Positions 35,888-45,067 are shown, numbered from the stretch's first letter. The stretch: 61,404 nt of DNA from Aporhodopirellula sallentina SM41 (GCF_000346505.1 NZ_ANOH01000319.1:1-61404); one strand, 5' to 3'. The notes: generated from the sequence alone by a model not told the origin. Program-made: numbers and translations.

Positions 35888-36086
35888 GACGTTGAAGTGC
35901 TACTAAGGCCGGTTTCAGAGGGGGTGATACCGATGTTTCTCGGCGCAGAACGCCTGCGCGAGAGTGCTTGTTGTACCCTGCGGCGTGGTTTTCCTGTAGG
36001 GCCATGTTAGACTCCCCGCCGCCGGAGCCTGTCCCGGGAGACGGGAGGCGTCACGACCCGAATTCCTTCAGCAAAAGGCCCAACAC

Positions 36087-36830
36087 GTGGGGATCCAGTG
36101 CACCGTCTACCCTAGTCATGATGACGCCTCACGCGCCGTTGCGGACTGCATTTCCACTATTCTTCGCGAAAAACCAACTTGTGTACTCGGTTTGGCGACA
36201 GGCTCGACGCCTTTGGAAGTCTATGCAGAGTTGGTCCGAAGGCATCATGACACGGGGTTGGACTTTGCCGGAGCGACCACATTCAATCTGGACGAGTACG
36301 TGGGGCTGTCGCCAGGACACCCGCAAAGTTACGCTCACTATATGAACGAACACTTGTTCGGCCAGGTGAACGTCGATCGCGGTCGCACCCATCTGCCGAA
36401 CACACGGGCGGACGATCTCGGTCAGTCTGCCGAACAGTATGAAATGTTGGTGCGATCGGCCGGCGGCGTGGATCTGCAACTGCTGGGCATCGGGACGAAC
36501 GGGCATATCGGTTTCAACGAACCGGGGACGGCGGAGGATTCGGTCACCCGAGTGGTGGACCTCGCGGCGTCAACGATCCGCAGCAACTCGCGATTCTTTC
36601 GTGATGAAAGCGACGTGCCTCGGCGGGCGATCACGATGGGCATTTCGACCATCCTGCGTGCCCGCAAAATCGTCTTGTTGGCGACCGGTGAATCAAAAGC
36701 CGACGCGGTCGCCGATGCGGTCACAGGACCGGTGACGACCGGCAACCCGGCGTCTTTTCTGCAAAACCACGCCGACGTGCACTTTGTTCTCGACGCCGCC
36801 GCGGCCGCCCTGCTGCCAGAGCGTTGCTAG
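36087..36830 (+). CDS. nagB: Glucosamine-6-phosphate deaminase
   Basis: A GTG start (MGIQCTVYPSHDDASR) gives 247 residues, close to the family norm of 240-270. Motifs: LGLATGSTPLEVY (phosphate loop), FNLDEYVGLSPGHPQSY with the catalytic Asp, and LGIGTNGHIGFNEPG with the catalytic His. The C-terminal RARKIVLLATGESKADAV and VTTGNPASFLQNH are also typical. It converts glucosamine-6-phosphate to fructose-6-phosphate and ammonia. It is monocistronic here. The region encodes sulfatases nearby, which fits a lifestyle of using sulfated or amino-sugar polysaccharides, though direct linkage is inference. Confidence 0.94.
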   Translation: MGIQCTVYPSHDDASRAVADCISTILREKPTCVLGLATGSTPLEVYAELVRRHHDTGLDFAGATTFNLDEYVGLSPGHPQSYAHYMNEHLFGQVNVDRGRTHLPNTRADDLGQSAEQYEMLVRSAGGVDLQLLGIGTNGHIGFNEPGTAEDSVTRVVDLAASTIRSNSRFFRDESDVPRRAITMGISTILRARKIVLLATGESKADAVADAVTGPVTTGNPASFLQNHADVHFVLDAAAAALLPERC

Positions 36831-36844
36831 AGAATTTTCAAGCG

Positions 36845-36930
36845 TGATGTAGCCGATGTCGCCAGACTGCGGTGGCCTGAATCCAGACGAATTCAGAGAC
36901 AGGGATCGGACACGTCGGATTGCGAAATGC
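36845..36930 (+). repeat. Dispersed repeat family 2, copy 4
   Basis: Begins GATGTAGCCGATGTCGCCAG, continues GCGGTGGCCTGAATCCAGAC, then GGGATCGGACACGTCGGATT and ends CGAAATGC. Same strand and block order as copy 1. Confidence 0.7.
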
Positions 36931-36964
36931 TCTCGAGCCCGACGTAGTTTGTTGTCGGCAGGTG

Positions 36965-37020
36965 GTAGTGGATCTTGTCAAAGATCCTCATGCAGCAGGA
37001 TCTTTAACAAGATCCACTAC
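36965..37020. repeat. 56-bp near-perfect hairpin
   Basis: 24-bp arms, GTAGTGGATCTTGTCAAAGA plus TCCT and its complement ending AACAAGATCCACTAC, pair with one mismatch around CATGCAGC. There is no U-tract, so it is not a classical terminator. It lies between convergent nagB and sulfatase genes. Confidence 0.85.
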
Positions 37021-37118
37021 GCTGAATAAAAGCTGGCTGAAAGGACGAGTCGCCGAGTTGCGGACGGACTCGTGTTCGAAGCCGCGCGGTGTTCAGGGTT
37101 GGCAGCGTGAGCCGGTAT

Positions 37119-38822
37119 TTAGGGATTCGTCAGGTCGATTACCCATTTGCGGGGCTTTGGTGCAGGGCGTCCGTCGTCGGGCATGCCGCGAGCGATCTCG
37201 TCGTGAAGTAGCCGCGTGAGGGACTCAATCGTCGAGAGAATCTCCTGGTTTTGCGTTTTCGAGTCGGGAGCCGATTCGTCGTACGCGAGGTTATTTCGCT
37301 CTGCCGGATCGGCACGGTGGTCGTAGAGTTCGACACCTTGCTTGGCGTCGTCCCAAAGGGTCAAACGATATTGTTGGGTTCGGATCGTGTACCCGAAGAA
37401 GAGGCTTTTTTGCTTACCCCATTTCCGCGTCACCTGCGAGATCGTGTACCCGCGTCCGGCGTGAGTGACATCGTCGAGCATCGGACGCAGCGATTGACCC
37501 TGAAGGTTCTCCGGTGCATCGACTTGGCATAAGTCGGCGAGCGTCGGATAGAGATCGATCAACCCGACCGGGGCAGTTGCGACTTTGCCTTGACTGCGGC
37601 CCTGCGGTGTGGAAATGATCAACGGGACGCGAGCGGACTCCTCGAACAAACTCCTTTTCTGCCACAAGCCTTTGGCACCGAGGTGATACCCGTGGTCGCT
37701 GGTGAAGACGATAATCGTGTTGTCGGCCAGGCCGTGTCGTTCGAGTGAGTCGAGTACCTTGCCGACTTGTGCGTCCATGAACGTGATGCTCGCGTAGTAG
37801 GCCTGGATGGCTTGTCGCCGAAGCGGATCGTTGAGGAGTTCGTGTTCTTTCTTGTGGCTCAGCAGGCTCGCCGGTGGGACGTCACGGAGATCTTCGTCGA
37901 CGTTTTCGGCCAACGGCATTTCGTCGAGTTGGTAGTGCCGGAAGTATTTTTCGGGAGCCACGTAGGGTGTGTGGGGACGATAGAAACCGACCGCGAGAAA
38001 AAAGGGACGGTCATTTCTTTTGGAGCATCGTTCGAGAACCCAGTCGGCTTCCTCGGCGAGCAACGCGTCGGTGTGTTGTCCGTCGGGGCGGGGTGACGCG
38101 TACCAGGACAACGTCCCGCCATAGCTACCTTTCTTGAGCGAAAAGATGTCGGGTTCCTCGACGGAACGATCGCAGCCCATCGGGTTGATTTCCATCTCCC
38201 ACGACGCGGGGTCGTCGTGTCCGTTGGTGCCGACGCTGCGAGGGACGTTGTAGTGATACAGTTTTCCGATTCTCGCGGAGAAGTAGCCGCCCAGGCGGAA
38301 GGCGTGTGGGAGTGATTGGTGGGAGGGGATGGTTTCGCGAAAGATCTGCGAGTTCGCCAAGATCCCGGTCGAGTCGGGGTACAACCCGCAGAGCATCGAG
38401 TTGCGTGAGGGCCCGCACAGTGGAAATTGACAGTATGCGTTCTCAAAGCGAACCCCACGTGCGGCGAGGCGGTCCAGGTTCGGCGTCAAAACGTCGGGAT
38501 CGCCGTAGCAGCCGATTCGGCAGTTGAGGTCGTCCGAAATCATGAACAACACGTTCGGCTGAGTAGCCTCCTTGGCATCGGGATCGGCCGATTCCGAGGC
38601 ATCGGCTGCCGAGCCCGCCCCTGTAGCAACGACGGTGAGGATCACTGCCGAGAAAACCACACGGTGCCAACTCGCAACTCGGCCGTGTGGGTTTTGCGGG
38701 CTCTCATCGAGATCCGGTTGGCTCAGCTCGGCGCCGGGCTGTCCGCGGGAAGGCGTTTGGCGGGTGAATCGACCGCATCGGCGGGGCTCTCTGCGTGCGA
38801 AAGCGTGGGGAAAAGGACGCAT
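37119..38822 (-). CDS. Sulfatase, iduronate-2-sulfatase-like
   Basis: The ATG at 38822 gives 567 residues. A hydrophobic segment (VVFSAVILTVVATGAG, ~55-70) follows a basic 50-residue N terminus, so export by a long signal sequence is likely. The catalytic sulfatase motif is CGPSR at 136-140, where Cys would be converted to formylglycine; NVLFMISDDLN supplies metal-binding aspartates and FTSDHGYHLGAKGLWQK the second metal site. WYASPRPDGQHTD and FYRPHTPYVAPEKYF resemble iduronate-2-sulfatase-type enzymes. It probably removes sulfate from polysaccharides in the periplasm or outside the cell. Conversion requires a formylglycine-generating enzyme encoded elsewhere. Confidence 0.9.
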   Translation of the reverse strand: MRPFPHAFARREPRRCGRFTRQTPSRGQPGAELSQPDLDESPQNPHGRVASWHRVVFSAVILTVVATGAGSAADASESADPDAKEATQPNVLFMISDDLNCRIGCYGDPDVLTPNLDRLAARGVRFENAYCQFPLCGPSRNSMLCGLYPDSTGILANSQIFRETIPSHQSLPHAFRLGGYFSARIGKLYHYNVPRSVGTNGHDDPASWEMEINPMGCDRSVEEPDIFSLKKGSYGGTLSWYASPRPDGQHTDALLAEEADWVLERCSKRNDRPFFLAVGFYRPHTPYVAPEKYFRHYQLDEMPLAENVDEDLRDVPPASLLSHKKEHELLNDPLRRQAIQAYYASITFMDAQVGKVLDSLERHGLADNTIIVFTSDHGYHLGAKGLWQKRSLFEESARVPLIISTPQGRSQGKVATAPVGLIDLYPTLADLCQVDAPENLQGQSLRPMLDDVTHAGRGYTISQVTRKWGKQKSLFFGYTIRTQQYRLTLWDDAKQGVELYDHRADPAERNNLAYDESAPDSKTQNQEILSTIESLTRLLHDEIARGMPDDGRPAPKPRKWVIDLTNP

Positions 38823-38957
38823 GGTGTTTCCGTTGCAGGTGACAGGTTGCAGGGGACAGAATGTGAAATCGCAATTTTGCTATCTTAGAGCCTGGTCGCC
38901 CGCGTGTTTGTGGCGATCGCTCGCCGGCGTTCATATTTCTTGAGTATCATCGTGGTC

Positions 38958-41900
38958 ATGAACATCATCGATTTCTTTGACCGGTCCGAACGTGTGGGGC
39001 GTCCAGCGATCGCGTTCGCGTCGCTGGCGTTTGGGTGTCTGCTGGTGACCGGCGGGGGTGCCCGCGGGGCGGACCAGGTGGACTCACCGAATCGGTCTGC
39101 AGAAAGCTCTGCGGAAGCTCTTTCGGGGGCGCCGTCGGGTTCTCGGTCGGGATCTCCGACGGGGGCCGAAACACTCGGGCCGCTCGGCGGGGGAGACTTT
39201 TCGCTGCGCCGCCGCTCGACGCTCGAGTTGTGGTTCGATCGAGACCGGTACCGAGATGCCGTTTTAGCGGCCGCACGCAGCGAGGAGTTAGAAACCGCCG
39301 AACGGGCGCGGTGGGTGCTCGGGCGATGGCAACGCGGGATCCTCGCCGACACGCCGCCGGGGCTCGCCAAGCAGCTCGCCGGATTGCAGCCGGTCGAGGC
39401 GATCGAATTGCTGCTCGAGGAAGGACGTTTCGACGCCGCGACGATCGCGATGAAAGAGGCCACCGGAACGCTCGAATTCGAATCGGTCGCCGCGCGGGTC
39501 TCCATGACGCTCGATCAACGGTTTCCGATCTACGCCCGAGTGGCGGTGCAGACGCAGCAGACGGGACAACTGCTCGAGTTTCTCGACGTCGCCTGCAGCA
39601 CCAAAGAGATGGCGGTTTGCCGCCGCGACTGGGCACGCTTGTTTGCCGACGACGCGAACGGGCGGACCGAAGGGCGGCGCCTCAAAACGCCGGCGATGGA
39701 AGCCTGGACGCCGGAGTTGGCTGCTCAGGCGGACTGTCTTCTGCATCTCCTCGATGGCGAAATTGATGAGGCGATGAAGGTCGCTCGAAAGGCCGATCGC
39801 GAATTACAACAACGCGAGTTGGTGGCTTCGAATCGTGTGGGTGACCCCGTGGCCGGTTTGCTGTCGCGGAAACAGCAACCACTCGTCCGCGTCGTTCGGA
39901 TGGTGACGTCGCAGTGGGAGGCGATTGCCTCGGCGGCTCGGTCATCGGCTCAAGCGTTCGAGAAGGCGGCCGAGCGACTGCGTCAGAGCCAACCGGAAGA
40001 CGACCGCAAGGAGACGCCGCAAATGACGCTCTACCGCGAAGAAGCGATTCGTCATTGGTCCGACGCGTTGATCGCCGCGGATCGTTGTCACGATGAGCAA
40101 ACTCGCGCCGCCGCGGTGGAAGGTTTGGTTTCGTTCGGCGGTGATCCCTCCGCACCGATCGCCGGAGACGTCAAAAATCTCGTGTGGCGTTCCTTGTTGA
40201 TTCACGGTGAAGTCGACGCGGCCCTGAACGTTCTCGGCGAGATGGACAAGGCGAACGCCGCGATCGTGGCGATGGATGCGTCACGCGCCGCCGACGCGTT
40301 GGCTCTTTTGGGGTTCCCTGCCGACCAGATCGACACGCAGCTCGAATCGTGGATCGACACCGCCATCGACGCTCAACGCGATCTTTATGAAGCATCGATT
40401 TCGGACGATTCGGCACGGCTCGCCGAAGCGGCGCGGTTGAGCGAGACCGGGTTGGCACCCGAGATCGATACCATGTTCACGCTGATTCGATTGTTCGATG
40501 AAGTCAGCCACGATGAGGCCGCGTGGCGGATCGCCGATCGGTTGTCACTGAAGAACCTGCACGCCAAACGGGTCAACCGATCGAGCGAGTATCTGGTACG
40601 CGATTATGTGTTGTTGGCCCTTTTGTGGACGACGCATTCCGATTGGATGATTGACCTGGGGATGCGTCCTTGGGAAAACGAAGCGTCGGTGGTCAGCCAA
40701 AGTTTGATCAGCCGGATTGCCGTGTCGGACGAGTTTCAATTGCTCGAGATCCTGTCGCATTATGTTCGCTTGCAATCGCCCGACGTCACCGCGAAATCCG
40801 CCTTTCGTATCGCGTGTGAGATCGCCCGCGCGGAGGAGCAGGACCGACGCAAACACTCACAACTCATCGCCGGACTTTTCCAGGCGTTGCAAGACGGATC
40901 GCTGCGTCGGAAGGTGAACGCGGATCCGAACCTCGAGGACTTCTTCGTCGGAGCGCCGGAGGTTTGGAGCGATTTGTTTCTCGCTCACGGTCGGGCGGAC
41001 CTCGCCGAACCGTTCCTAGAAAAACAGGCCGCCACCGGTGACTTGGAAGCGACCTACACGCTCGCCAAGGAGTATCGGCTCGGCGGAACGATCGCTTCGG
41101 ATTTCGAAACCTTCGAACGAATTTGGGACGCGGTCGCATCGGCGCAAACCGACGGAAACCTGCGTTACCGTGACGATGTGATGACCGGGGTTCGTGCCGT
41201 CGGCGAACAGTTTCGGTTGGCTCGCGATCGCGGCGACACCGACACGGCGGATGCGATTTTGAAACAAATCCAGGCGATGGCGTGTACCCCATCGACGGAC
41301 ATGCGGCAGCAGATCGCCGATGTGTTGGCCGAGTGTGGTCAGTGGGAGGCGGCCGATGCGGTGTACCGGTCATTGCTGATGATCACGGCGATCACTTCCG
41401 ACGAAACGCAGTCGTTGATCGACATCGCACGCAACTATCAGAAGTTCGCCGGAAAAGCGACCGCGACCGACGTGTCCAAGACACAGTCCGCGATGCAGTC
41501 GAAACAGATCGAACCGTTGACCGAAGAAGGGCTCGAACTGCGTCAGCGGGCGGTGAGATGGTTCGACATTGCTTTTGCGGGAACATTGACCGGGGTCGAA
41601 TTTCGCCCGCAGTTGTACTTGGTTTATCCGAGGCTGATCGCCCGGGAGCAGCTCGAACTCGCGATCGTTGAAATGACTCGTTCACCGAGCGATGAACGTC
41701 AGGAGTACGCCCAGAAGCTGCTCGAACGACTGCACCAACTCGACCGAATGGACATCACGACTGCTGAAGCGATCCTGCCCAAATTGCAACAAATTGGCAT
41801 GCGGGAAGAAGTCGAGCAGTCGATCGGGCGGATGCTCGCCGCCGCGGATGATCACTTGCGGTCTTTCCCGGCCGATGCCGTGACGGCCAACAACGTGGCT

Positions 41901-42140
41901 TGGGGGGCGGCGATGAACAGCATCGAACTGCCCAAATCGCTCGAATTGGCTCGTCACGCGGTTCGATTTGAACCCGATAGTTCGATCTACCGAGACACGC
42001 TCGCCGAAATTTTGGCCCGGATGGGCAATCCAGGCGAAGCACTTTTGATCGAGCGGGGCTGCCTGATCGACGACCCCGGACAGTGGCATCTGTACGAGCA
42101 GGTCGAGCGGTTCGAAAAGAATTCAGCAAAACAACGTTGA
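38958..42140 (+). CDS. Large secreted alpha-helical/TPR-like repeat protein
   Basis: The ATG at 38958 (MNIIDFFDRSERVG) gives 1060 residues; a GTG upstream at 38904 is possible. A signal-type segment (PAIAFASLAFGCLLVTGGGA) precedes ARGAD. The rest is almost entirely helical with Ala-rich amphipathic repeats. Recognisable TPR-like pairs are near the C terminus (SLELARHAVRFEPDSSIYRD, TLAEILARMGNPGEALLIER) and in LADVLAECGQWEAADAVYRS. No enzymatic motif was found. A scaffold or protein-interaction role in the periplasm is likely but inferred. It diverges from the sulfatase gene with 135 bp between the starts. Confidence 0.75.
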   Translation: MNIIDFFDRSERVGRPAIAFASLAFGCLLVTGGGARGADQVDSPNRSAESSAEALSGAPSGSRSGSPTGAETLGPLGGGDFSLRRRSTLELWFDRDRYRDAVLAAARSEELETAERARWVLGRWQRGILADTPPGLAKQLAGLQPVEAIELLLEEGRFDAATIAMKEATGTLEFESVAARVSMTLDQRFPIYARVAVQTQQTGQLLEFLDVACSTKEMAVCRRDWARLFADDANGRTEGRRLKTPAMEAWTPELAAQADCLLHLLDGEIDEAMKVARKADRELQQRELVASNRVGDPVAGLLSRKQQPLVRVVRMVTSQWEAIASAARSSAQAFEKAAERLRQSQPEDDRKETPQMTLYREEAIRHWSDALIAADRCHDEQTRAAAVEGLVSFGGDPSAPIAGDVKNLVWRSLLIHGEVDAALNVLGEMDKANAAIVAMDASRAADALALLGFPADQIDTQLESWIDTAIDAQRDLYEASISDDSARLAEAARLSETGLAPEIDTMFTLIRLFDEVSHDEAAWRIADRLSLKNLHAKRVNRSSEYLVRDYVLLALLWTTHSDWMIDLGMRPWENEASVVSQSLISRIAVSDEFQLLEILSHYVRLQSPDVTAKSAFRIACEIARAEEQDRRKHSQLIAGLFQALQDGSLRRKVNADPNLEDFFVGAPEVWSDLFLAHGRADLAEPFLEKQAATGDLEATYTLAKEYRLGGTIASDFETFERIWDAVASAQTDGNLRYRDDVMTGVRAVGEQFRLARDRGDTDTADAILKQIQAMACTPSTDMRQQIADVLAECGQWEAADAVYRSLLMITAITSDETQSLIDIARNYQKFAGKATATDVSKTQSAMQSKQIEPLTEEGLELRQRAVRWFDIAFAGTLTGVEFRPQLYLVYPRLIAREQLELAIVEMTRSPSDERQEYAQKLLERLHQLDRMDITTAEAILPKLQQIGMREEVEQSIGRMLAAADDHLRSFPADAVTANNVAWGAAMNSIELPKSLELARHAVRFEPDSSIYRDTLAEILARMGNPGEALLIERGCLIDDPGQWHLYEQVERFEKNSAKQR

Positions 42141-42448
42141 CAGACGGTAGCTGGAGTTGATACCCACCAACACGAGTAACCAAGACAAAGGTTTTCGTTG
42201 TTGAGTCGTTGATTTGCGGGAATTGCTTCTCAATCAGCCTGGCTGACGGAAATGTTTATCCTGCCGCGAAGATTACTGGGTCAATCGTCCCGGCAGTTCA
42301 GTTTCCCAACGAAAACGCGAATGCATCGGGGTGTTCGATTTTTCGACGCCCCGATGCACCGATACAAAATGGCCACCGTCTGACCCGGCGGTGGTTCTGA
42401 TAAAACCTCCTTTGACGTCCGGCTGCGAGTGACGCTAGTTTTGTTGTC
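42141..42448. other. 308-bp intergenic region with two inverted repeats
   Basis: No gene is seen. It holds TGCATCGGGG (42322-42331) pairing with CCCCGATGCA (42349-42358), and a weaker CCACCG/CGGTGG stem at about 42373-42392. Neither has a U-tract. They could be attenuating or terminating structures between the repeat protein and the LRR gene. Confidence 0.5.
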
Positions 42449-43537
42449 ATGAACGCGCCCCCTGACGATGCTAAAGAGAATCCCGCCGCAACGGCTGGGG
42501 ATACCGACACCACTGGCGATGTTGCGGAGGAAGTCGACGGCGACTCCGCCGCGGAGCAATCACCCGGCGGTCGATTGGCGGTGCTCCGTCGTATGAAGAA
42601 ACCGCTGATCGGGATGGCGGGGTTTTTGCTCGTAGTCGTCTTGGCGGTGCTTGTCTGGAAAGGCCTGCAGGACGAAGAACCGGTTGCCGAGCAAACCACG
42701 CCGACCGTCGAGACGTCTAGCCGAGAACAGTTCGCCGAGCAGGTCGAATCGATCCTTAAAGGGGAGTCCAATCGGCTCTATTTCTTTGATCTCGAGATCA
42801 ACGATGAGCTGTTAGACGAACTGCCTCTCGACACGCTCATCCAAGAGTCCATCGACGCGGCGGAACAGCAAAGAATTTTGGCCGAGGAATCTGCCCAGGT
42901 GGCTGGTTCGTCCGCCGAAGATGAGGACGCCCGGGAGTCCGCTGCCCAGCGCGCCGCAGCGGAACACTCGAAGGACGATGAATTCGACCGTCACACTGCC
43001 GGTTCGCGCGATACTGCACAGCCGGCAAAGACGTTCGCACGCCTCAATACGGTGCTGATCGACCAGGGTGTTGTCACCGACAAAGGGCTCGATATCATCG
43101 CACAATTACCCGACCTGGAGCATCTGAGACTGCGGTTGTCGCCAGTTACCGACGAAGGGATCGTCAGTCTGACGGGCAGCAAAAAGTTGTGGTTGCTGAA
43201 CCTGCCGCACTCCAGAATTACCACCGAGGGCGTTCGAAAACTACAAAAACTGCCAAAATTAAAACAGCTCCGGCTCGGTTCGCCTCGGCTGAGCAACGAG
43301 TGTTGTCGGGCGATCGCCGAACTCAAAACGTTGCGTGGACTGCACTTAATCGGGGTGCCCGTGACCGACGACGGTTTGAAAACATTGACCACTCTCCCGA
43401 GGCTCGAGTCGCTGTATCTCGATGATCCCGCCGTTACCGAGACCGGATGGTCGTGGTTGTTCCGCAATCACCCCCAACTGCATGTTCACGTCAATCAAGA
43501 GCATCACGACCGCGATCCGCACGCACATGTGCACTAA
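42449..43537 (+). CDS. Membrane-anchored leucine-rich-repeat protein
   Basis: The 362-residue product starts with an acidic cytoplasmic stretch and one membrane helix (IGMAGFLLVVVLAVLVW, ~54-70), followed by a charged linker. From about residue 195 come leucine-rich repeats of the GALA/internalin kind: FARLNTVLIDQGVVTDKGLD, LPDLEHLRLRLSPVTDEGIV, LWLLNLPHSRITTEGVRKLQ, LKTLRGLHLIGVPVTDDGLK and LPRLESLYLDDPAVTETG. The protein ends in a His-rich tail (HVNQEHHDRDPHAHVH) that could bind metal ions. Such LRR proteins are abundant in planctomycetes and serve protein contacts; the partner is unknown. Confidence 0.78.
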   Translation: MNAPPDDAKENPAATAGDTDTTGDVAEEVDGDSAAEQSPGGRLAVLRRMKKPLIGMAGFLLVVVLAVLVWKGLQDEEPVAEQTTPTVETSSREQFAEQVESILKGESNRLYFFDLEINDELLDELPLDTLIQESIDAAEQQRILAEESAQVAGSSAEDEDARESAAQRAAAEHSKDDEFDRHTAGSRDTAQPAKTFARLNTVLIDQGVVTDKGLDIIAQLPDLEHLRLRLSPVTDEGIVSLTGSKKLWLLNLPHSRITTEGVRKLQKLPKLKQLRLGSPRLSNECCRAIAELKTLRGLHLIGVPVTDDGLKTLTTLPRLESLYLDDPAVTETGWSWLFRNHPQLHVHVNQEHHDRDPHAHVH

Positions 43538-43636
43538 ATCGTCGTTAACGGCGTGCGTTAGTGCTTACGAGGCGGGCACTTCAGCGGCTCGGTCGGAAGG
43601 TGGCGTCGATTTGGGGGCGCCGGATGTTTTGCCCAG

Positions 43637-43664
43637 TTGACGCAATGGGCTTAGCCCGTAAACT
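43637..43664 (+). promoter_or_regulatory. Candidate sigma-70-type promoter for the Cys/Pro-rich gene
   Basis: TTGACG (43637-43642), a 16-bp spacer and TAAACT (43659-43664) lie about 60 bp before the start codon. The predicted leader also contains a 7-bp inverted repeat CTCGTCG-TC-CGACGAG at 43678-43693 and a clear ribosome-binding site GGAGAG at 43711-43716. Confidence 0.35.
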
Positions 43665-43723
43665 CTCCCCAAATTGCCTCGTCGTCCGACGAGAGACACA
43701 CCCCCATTTTGGAGAGAGTTAAA

Positions 43724-44152
43724 ATGATTCGTACGATCTTGGCTGTTGCATTGCTCGCCGTTGTCAGTTCCGTTGCTGCTCCTCAAGCCGACGCTGGTCT
43801 GTTTGGTTGCTTCAAGAAGAAGTCTGACTGCTGCGAACCAGTTTGCTGCCCGGAGCCAGAACCAGTTTGCTGCCCAGCACCTGCGCCTGTCTGCCCTGAG
43901 CCAGCACCTGTCTGCTGCCCAGAACCTGCCCCAGCACCTGTTTGCTGCCCAGAGCCAGCTCCAGCACCTGTTTGCTGCCCAGAGCCAGCACCAGCTCCTG
44001 TTTGCTGCCCAGCACCAGAACCAGTTTGCTGTGATCCTTGCGATCCTTGCTGCGAGCCACCACGCAAGGGCTTCTTCGCTCGTTTGAAAGAGCGTTGCGC
44101 CGCTCGTAAAGCAGCAAAGTGCTGCGTTCCTTGCGATCCTTGCTGCTACTAA
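43724..44152 (+). CDS. Secreted Cys/Pro-rich repeat protein
   Basis: The ATG at 43724 has an unusually good GGAGAG ribosome-binding site seven bases upstream. The 142-residue product has a signal peptide (ILAVALLAVVSSVAA, cleavage near ADAG). A GLFGCFKKKSDCC segment follows, then a repeat block of roughly eight units of the type PAPVCCPE, alternating Cys-Cys with Pro-Glu-Pro-Ala. Next come CCDPCDPCCEPPRKGFF, a basic helix (ARLKERCAARKAAKCC) and CDPCCY at the end. About 26 cysteines suggest a disulfide-crosslinked envelope protein or metal binder; planctomycete walls contain Cys-rich proteins, which is context only. A terminator follows directly. Confidence 0.8.
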   Translation: MIRTILAVALLAVVSSVAAPQADAGLFGCFKKKSDCCEPVCCPEPEPVCCPAPAPVCPEPAPVCCPEPAPAPVCCPEPAPAPVCCPEPAPAPVCCPAPEPVCCDPCDPCCEPPRKGFFARLKERCAARKAAKCCVPCDPCCY

Positions 44153-44479
44153 GCCGCAACGGTAACCATGTTGATACGATCAGAGCGGGCGACACCAATT
44201 CGAGATGTCGTCCGCTTTTTTTATGCGCCGATGGAATTACCAAAATCCCCGTAGCCGGAGTGGCCAGACTTCGCGAGAGGCTGCCAGCCCGGGTGACGCG
44301 ACGTCGAGGTGAACCGTCGGATACTTTGGCGAGCCAGCTACGAGGCGGAGAACGCCGACGCCTGAGTCGCCGTCAAGGCGTTGTCGTCGAGACGCATCGC
44401 GATTCTAATTCCGGGCGATGTTTCCCGGTTTCCGCGACATGTTTTCCCGTTTCCTCGACATACGCTCTTTGAACCACCT
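44153..44479. other. 327-bp intergenic region before leuS
   Basis: Contains the terminator at 44185-44222 and, close to leuS, two similar ~20-bp blocks (GATGTTTCCCGGTTTCCGC and GACATGTTTTCCCGTTTCCT). A segment at 44252 (GTAGCCGGAGTGGCCAGACT) weakly resembles the start of repeat family 2. No gene is seen. Confidence 0.45.
44185..44222 (+). terminator. Rho-independent terminator after the Cys/Pro-rich gene
   Basis: GCGGGCGACAC (44185-44195) pairs with ATGTCGTCCGC (44205-44215), ten pairs including one G-U, with a nine-base loop, followed directly by seven T residues. Confidence 0.85.
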
Positions 44480-45067
44480 ATGGTCCGCTACAACCCCAAC
44501 GAGATCGAACCCCGCTGGCAATCCTATTGGGACGAACACAATACGTTTGCGACGCCGTCCAAGGCGGACCTTCAAAGTGATGCGGCCAAACGATATGTGC
44601 TCGACATGTTTCCTTATCCCAGCGGAGACGGTTTGCACGTCGGTCACCCCGAGGGCTATACCGCGACGGACATCATCTCGCGATTCGCGCGGGCACGAGG
44701 CGAAAACGTTCTGCACCCGATGGGATTCGATGCTTTCGGCTTGCCTGCCGAAGAGCATGCGATCCGCACCGGCGAACACCCTCGGGTGCAAACGCAGCGA
44801 AACATCGACAACTTCACCCGCCAACTCAAAATGCTCGGTTTCAGCTACGATTGGGACCGTGTCTTAGCAACGACCGACGAAGCGTACTTTCGTTGGACGC
44901 AGTGGATTTTCCTCGTTCTGTATGACACCTGGTTCGATACCGAGCTGCAGAAAGGCCGCCCGATTGCGGAACTGCCGATCCCGGACGAGGTGACGCCCAA
45001 GGAGAGGAAGCGATCGAACTGTACCGCGATTCACGGCGGTTGGCCTACCAGGATGACGCACTGGTGA
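44480..45067 (+). CDS. leuS: Leucine--tRNA ligase, N-terminal part (frameshifted gene)
   Basis: The ATG at 44480 opens [17 protein letters not shown] and runs through [20 protein letters not shown] (HIGH-type signature, His53) and [15 protein letters not shown]. Up to about Val171 it matches LeuRS. After the codon at 44993 the frame reads PKERKRSNC and stops at 45067, while the true continuation ([20 protein letters not shown]) is encoded in the -1-shifted frame from 44998. One base missing from the CCC at 44996-44998 explains this: a CCCC run would read V-T-P-Q-G-E-E. Together with the next entry this is one gene, 44480-47346, normally single copy and essential. Confidence 0.93.
   Translation: MVRYNPNEIEPRWQSYWDEHNTFATPSKADLQSDAAKRYVLDMFPYPSGDGLHVGHPEGYTATDIISRFARARGENVLHPMGFDAFGLPAEEHAIRTGEHPRVQTQRNIDNFTRQLKMLGFSYDWDRVLATTDEAYFRWTQWIFLVLYDTWFDTELQKGRPIAELPIPDEVTPKERKRSNCTAIHGGWPTRMTHW
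44996..44998 (+). other. Apparent one-base deletion (frameshift site) in leuS
   Basis: At the CCC run the coding frame changes by one base. Inserting one C (or G) here restores a continuous 956-residue LeuRS frame. No canonical slippery heptamer is present, so a sequencing or assembly error in a homopolymer is the simplest explanation. Confidence 0.8.

Noticed and set aside
44990-45040. Programmed ribosomal frameshifting in leuS
   Set aside because: There is no slippery heptamer, stable downstream structure or second-frame product with a known role; a single-base error is simpler.
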